Source: Bacillota bacterium
GTDB lineage: Bacteria; Bacillota; Bacilli; Alicyclobacillales; SLC66
Assembly (NCBI GenBank): GCA_021797415.1
Contig: JAJZZT010000161.1
Location: forward strand, 1-7,178
DNA length: 7,178 bases
Direction of reading: 5' to 3'
Shown here one piece after another: positions 6,594-7,178 of this stretch (positions within the stretch are counted from its first letter, which is position 1; each line of letters starts with the position of its first letter). The position numbers were made by a program, and so were the translations under genes. Under the pieces are notes generated by a model. That model searched no databases, had not been told where the DNA came from, and saw only the letters and a list, made by a program, of their open reading frames with translations.

Positions 6594-7178
6594 ATGAGCG
6601 CAAAAATGCAGGCGGGAACAGCCGGCGCCGCACAGCGGCAGGCCGTGAGGCGACGGTCTTCTCTGCGGGCGCAGCGCGAGAGGCTGTTCTATATCTTGAT
6701 TTCACCGTGGATTGTCGGATTTCTCGCGTTTGTGCTCGGTCCCATGGTGTACTCGGGGTATCTGAGCCTGACCCGATGGAACCTGCTCGCCCCGCCGCAG
6801 TTCATCGGCCTGGGCAACTATCGACAGCTTGTCCACGATCCGCTTTTCTGGCAATCCCTCAAGGTGACCACGATCTACGCCGTCGTGAGCGTGCCGCTCG
6901 GGCTCGCATTCGCGCTGTTTCTCGCGATTTTGCTCAACCAGCGTGTGCGCGGGCTGTCGGTCTTTCGCACGATCCTGTATCTTCCGTCCGTGGTTTCCGG
7001 TGTAGCCGTCTCGGTCGTGTTCATGTGGGTGTTCAATCCGTCCTTTGGCATCGTCAACTCGATTTTGGGCTATTTTGGCATCAAAGGTCCGGGTTGGATC
7101 GAGAGCCCGACCTGGGCGCTGCCTGCGATGATCCTCATGAGCCTGTGGAGTGTCGGCGGCTCCATGATCATTTTTCTC
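6594..7178 (+). CDS. MalF/UgpA-type ABC sugar transporter permease, N-terminal part (runs off the right edge)
   Basis: This is one of the two membrane subunits expected to form the channel for the sugar delivered by the preceding binding protein. The visible 195 residues start with a basic cytoplasmic tail (AVRRRSSLRAQRERL). Predicted membrane helices lie at about 31-58, 90-114, 122-147 and 174-195. Family landmarks include FYILISPWIVGFLAFVLGP, the FIGLGNYRQLVHDPLFWQSL segment, and FRTILYLPSVVSGVAVSVVF. The EAA loop that contacts the ATPase lies beyond the window. The ATG at 6594 has no ribosome binding site directly before it. ATG at 6606 is another in-frame choice, equally without one. The frame itself is beyond doubt from the protein sequence. 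A MalG-type partner gene is expected downstream but is not seen. Confidence 0.94.
   Translation, partial: MSAKMQAGTAGAAQRQAVRRRSSLRAQRERLFYILISPWIVGFLAFVLGPMVYSGYLSLTRWNLLAPPQFIGLGNYRQLVHDPLFWQSLKVTTIYAVVSVPLGLAFALFLAILLNQRVRGLSVFRTILYLPSVVSGVAVSVVFMWVFNPSFGIVNSILGYFGIKGPGWIESPTWALPAMILMSLWSVGGSMIIFL

Noticed and set aside
6563..7178. Open frame from ATG 6563 with a well-spaced GGAGG, staying open to the window end
   Set aside because: Its protein is rich in Arg and has no membrane helices, while the overlapping frame from 6594 is a clear permease. It is kept only as a possible decoy start.

Overview
The window looks like the chromosome of a fairly GC-rich member of the Bacillota, possibly of the Alicyclobacillus or Paenibacillus kind. 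Pointers are strong GGAGG-type ribosome binding sites, some GTG starts, two sequences close to the CcpA cre consensus, and a LacI-family/ABC sugar gene cluster. The lineage is inferred, not proven. No mobile element, CRISPR array, tRNA or rRNA was seen.

Layout. 1-1299 (minus): the N-terminal 433 codons of a LacZ-type GH2 beta-galactosidase running off the left edge, with a promoter at 1405-1433 and a cre-like site at its likely transcription start. 1434-1937: about 500 bases with no convincing gene. 1938-2345 (plus): a small unrecognised protein. 2356-3354 (minus): an HD-GYP cyclic-di-GMP phosphodiesterase, tail to tail with it. An in-frame ATG with a strong ribosome binding site lies further upstream at 3480, but is cut off by a TGA at 3421-3423. 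3481-3777: a divergent control region with two predicted promoters, palindromes and a 13-bp stem-loop. 3778-4782 (plus): a LacI-family regulator. 4783-5222: a 440-base leader with an operator-like palindrome, two stem-loops, a degenerate tandem repeat and a cre-like site. 5223-6545 (plus): a sugar ABC-transporter binding protein. 6594-7178 (plus): the first 195 codons of a MalF/UgpA-type permease, running off the right edge.

How it fits together. The binding protein and permease would import a sugar or oligosaccharide, and the beta-galactosidase could split it inside the cell, so a beta-galactoside is a reasonable guess. The LacI-type protein probably controls itself and the transporter. The 14-bp palindrome CCAAAACGTTTTGG sits exactly between the -35 and -10 boxes of its own promoter, and a one-base variant lies between its gene and the transporter. 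The cre-like sites before the beta-galactosidase and transporter suggest shared glucose repression. The HD-GYP enzyme and the small unknown gene have no evident link to sugar use.

The most notable signals are the matched operators, a 12-bp hairpin that may bridge a distant ribosome binding site to the permease start, and the interrupted 5' end of the HD-GYP gene. I did not find a clearly new multi-gene system.
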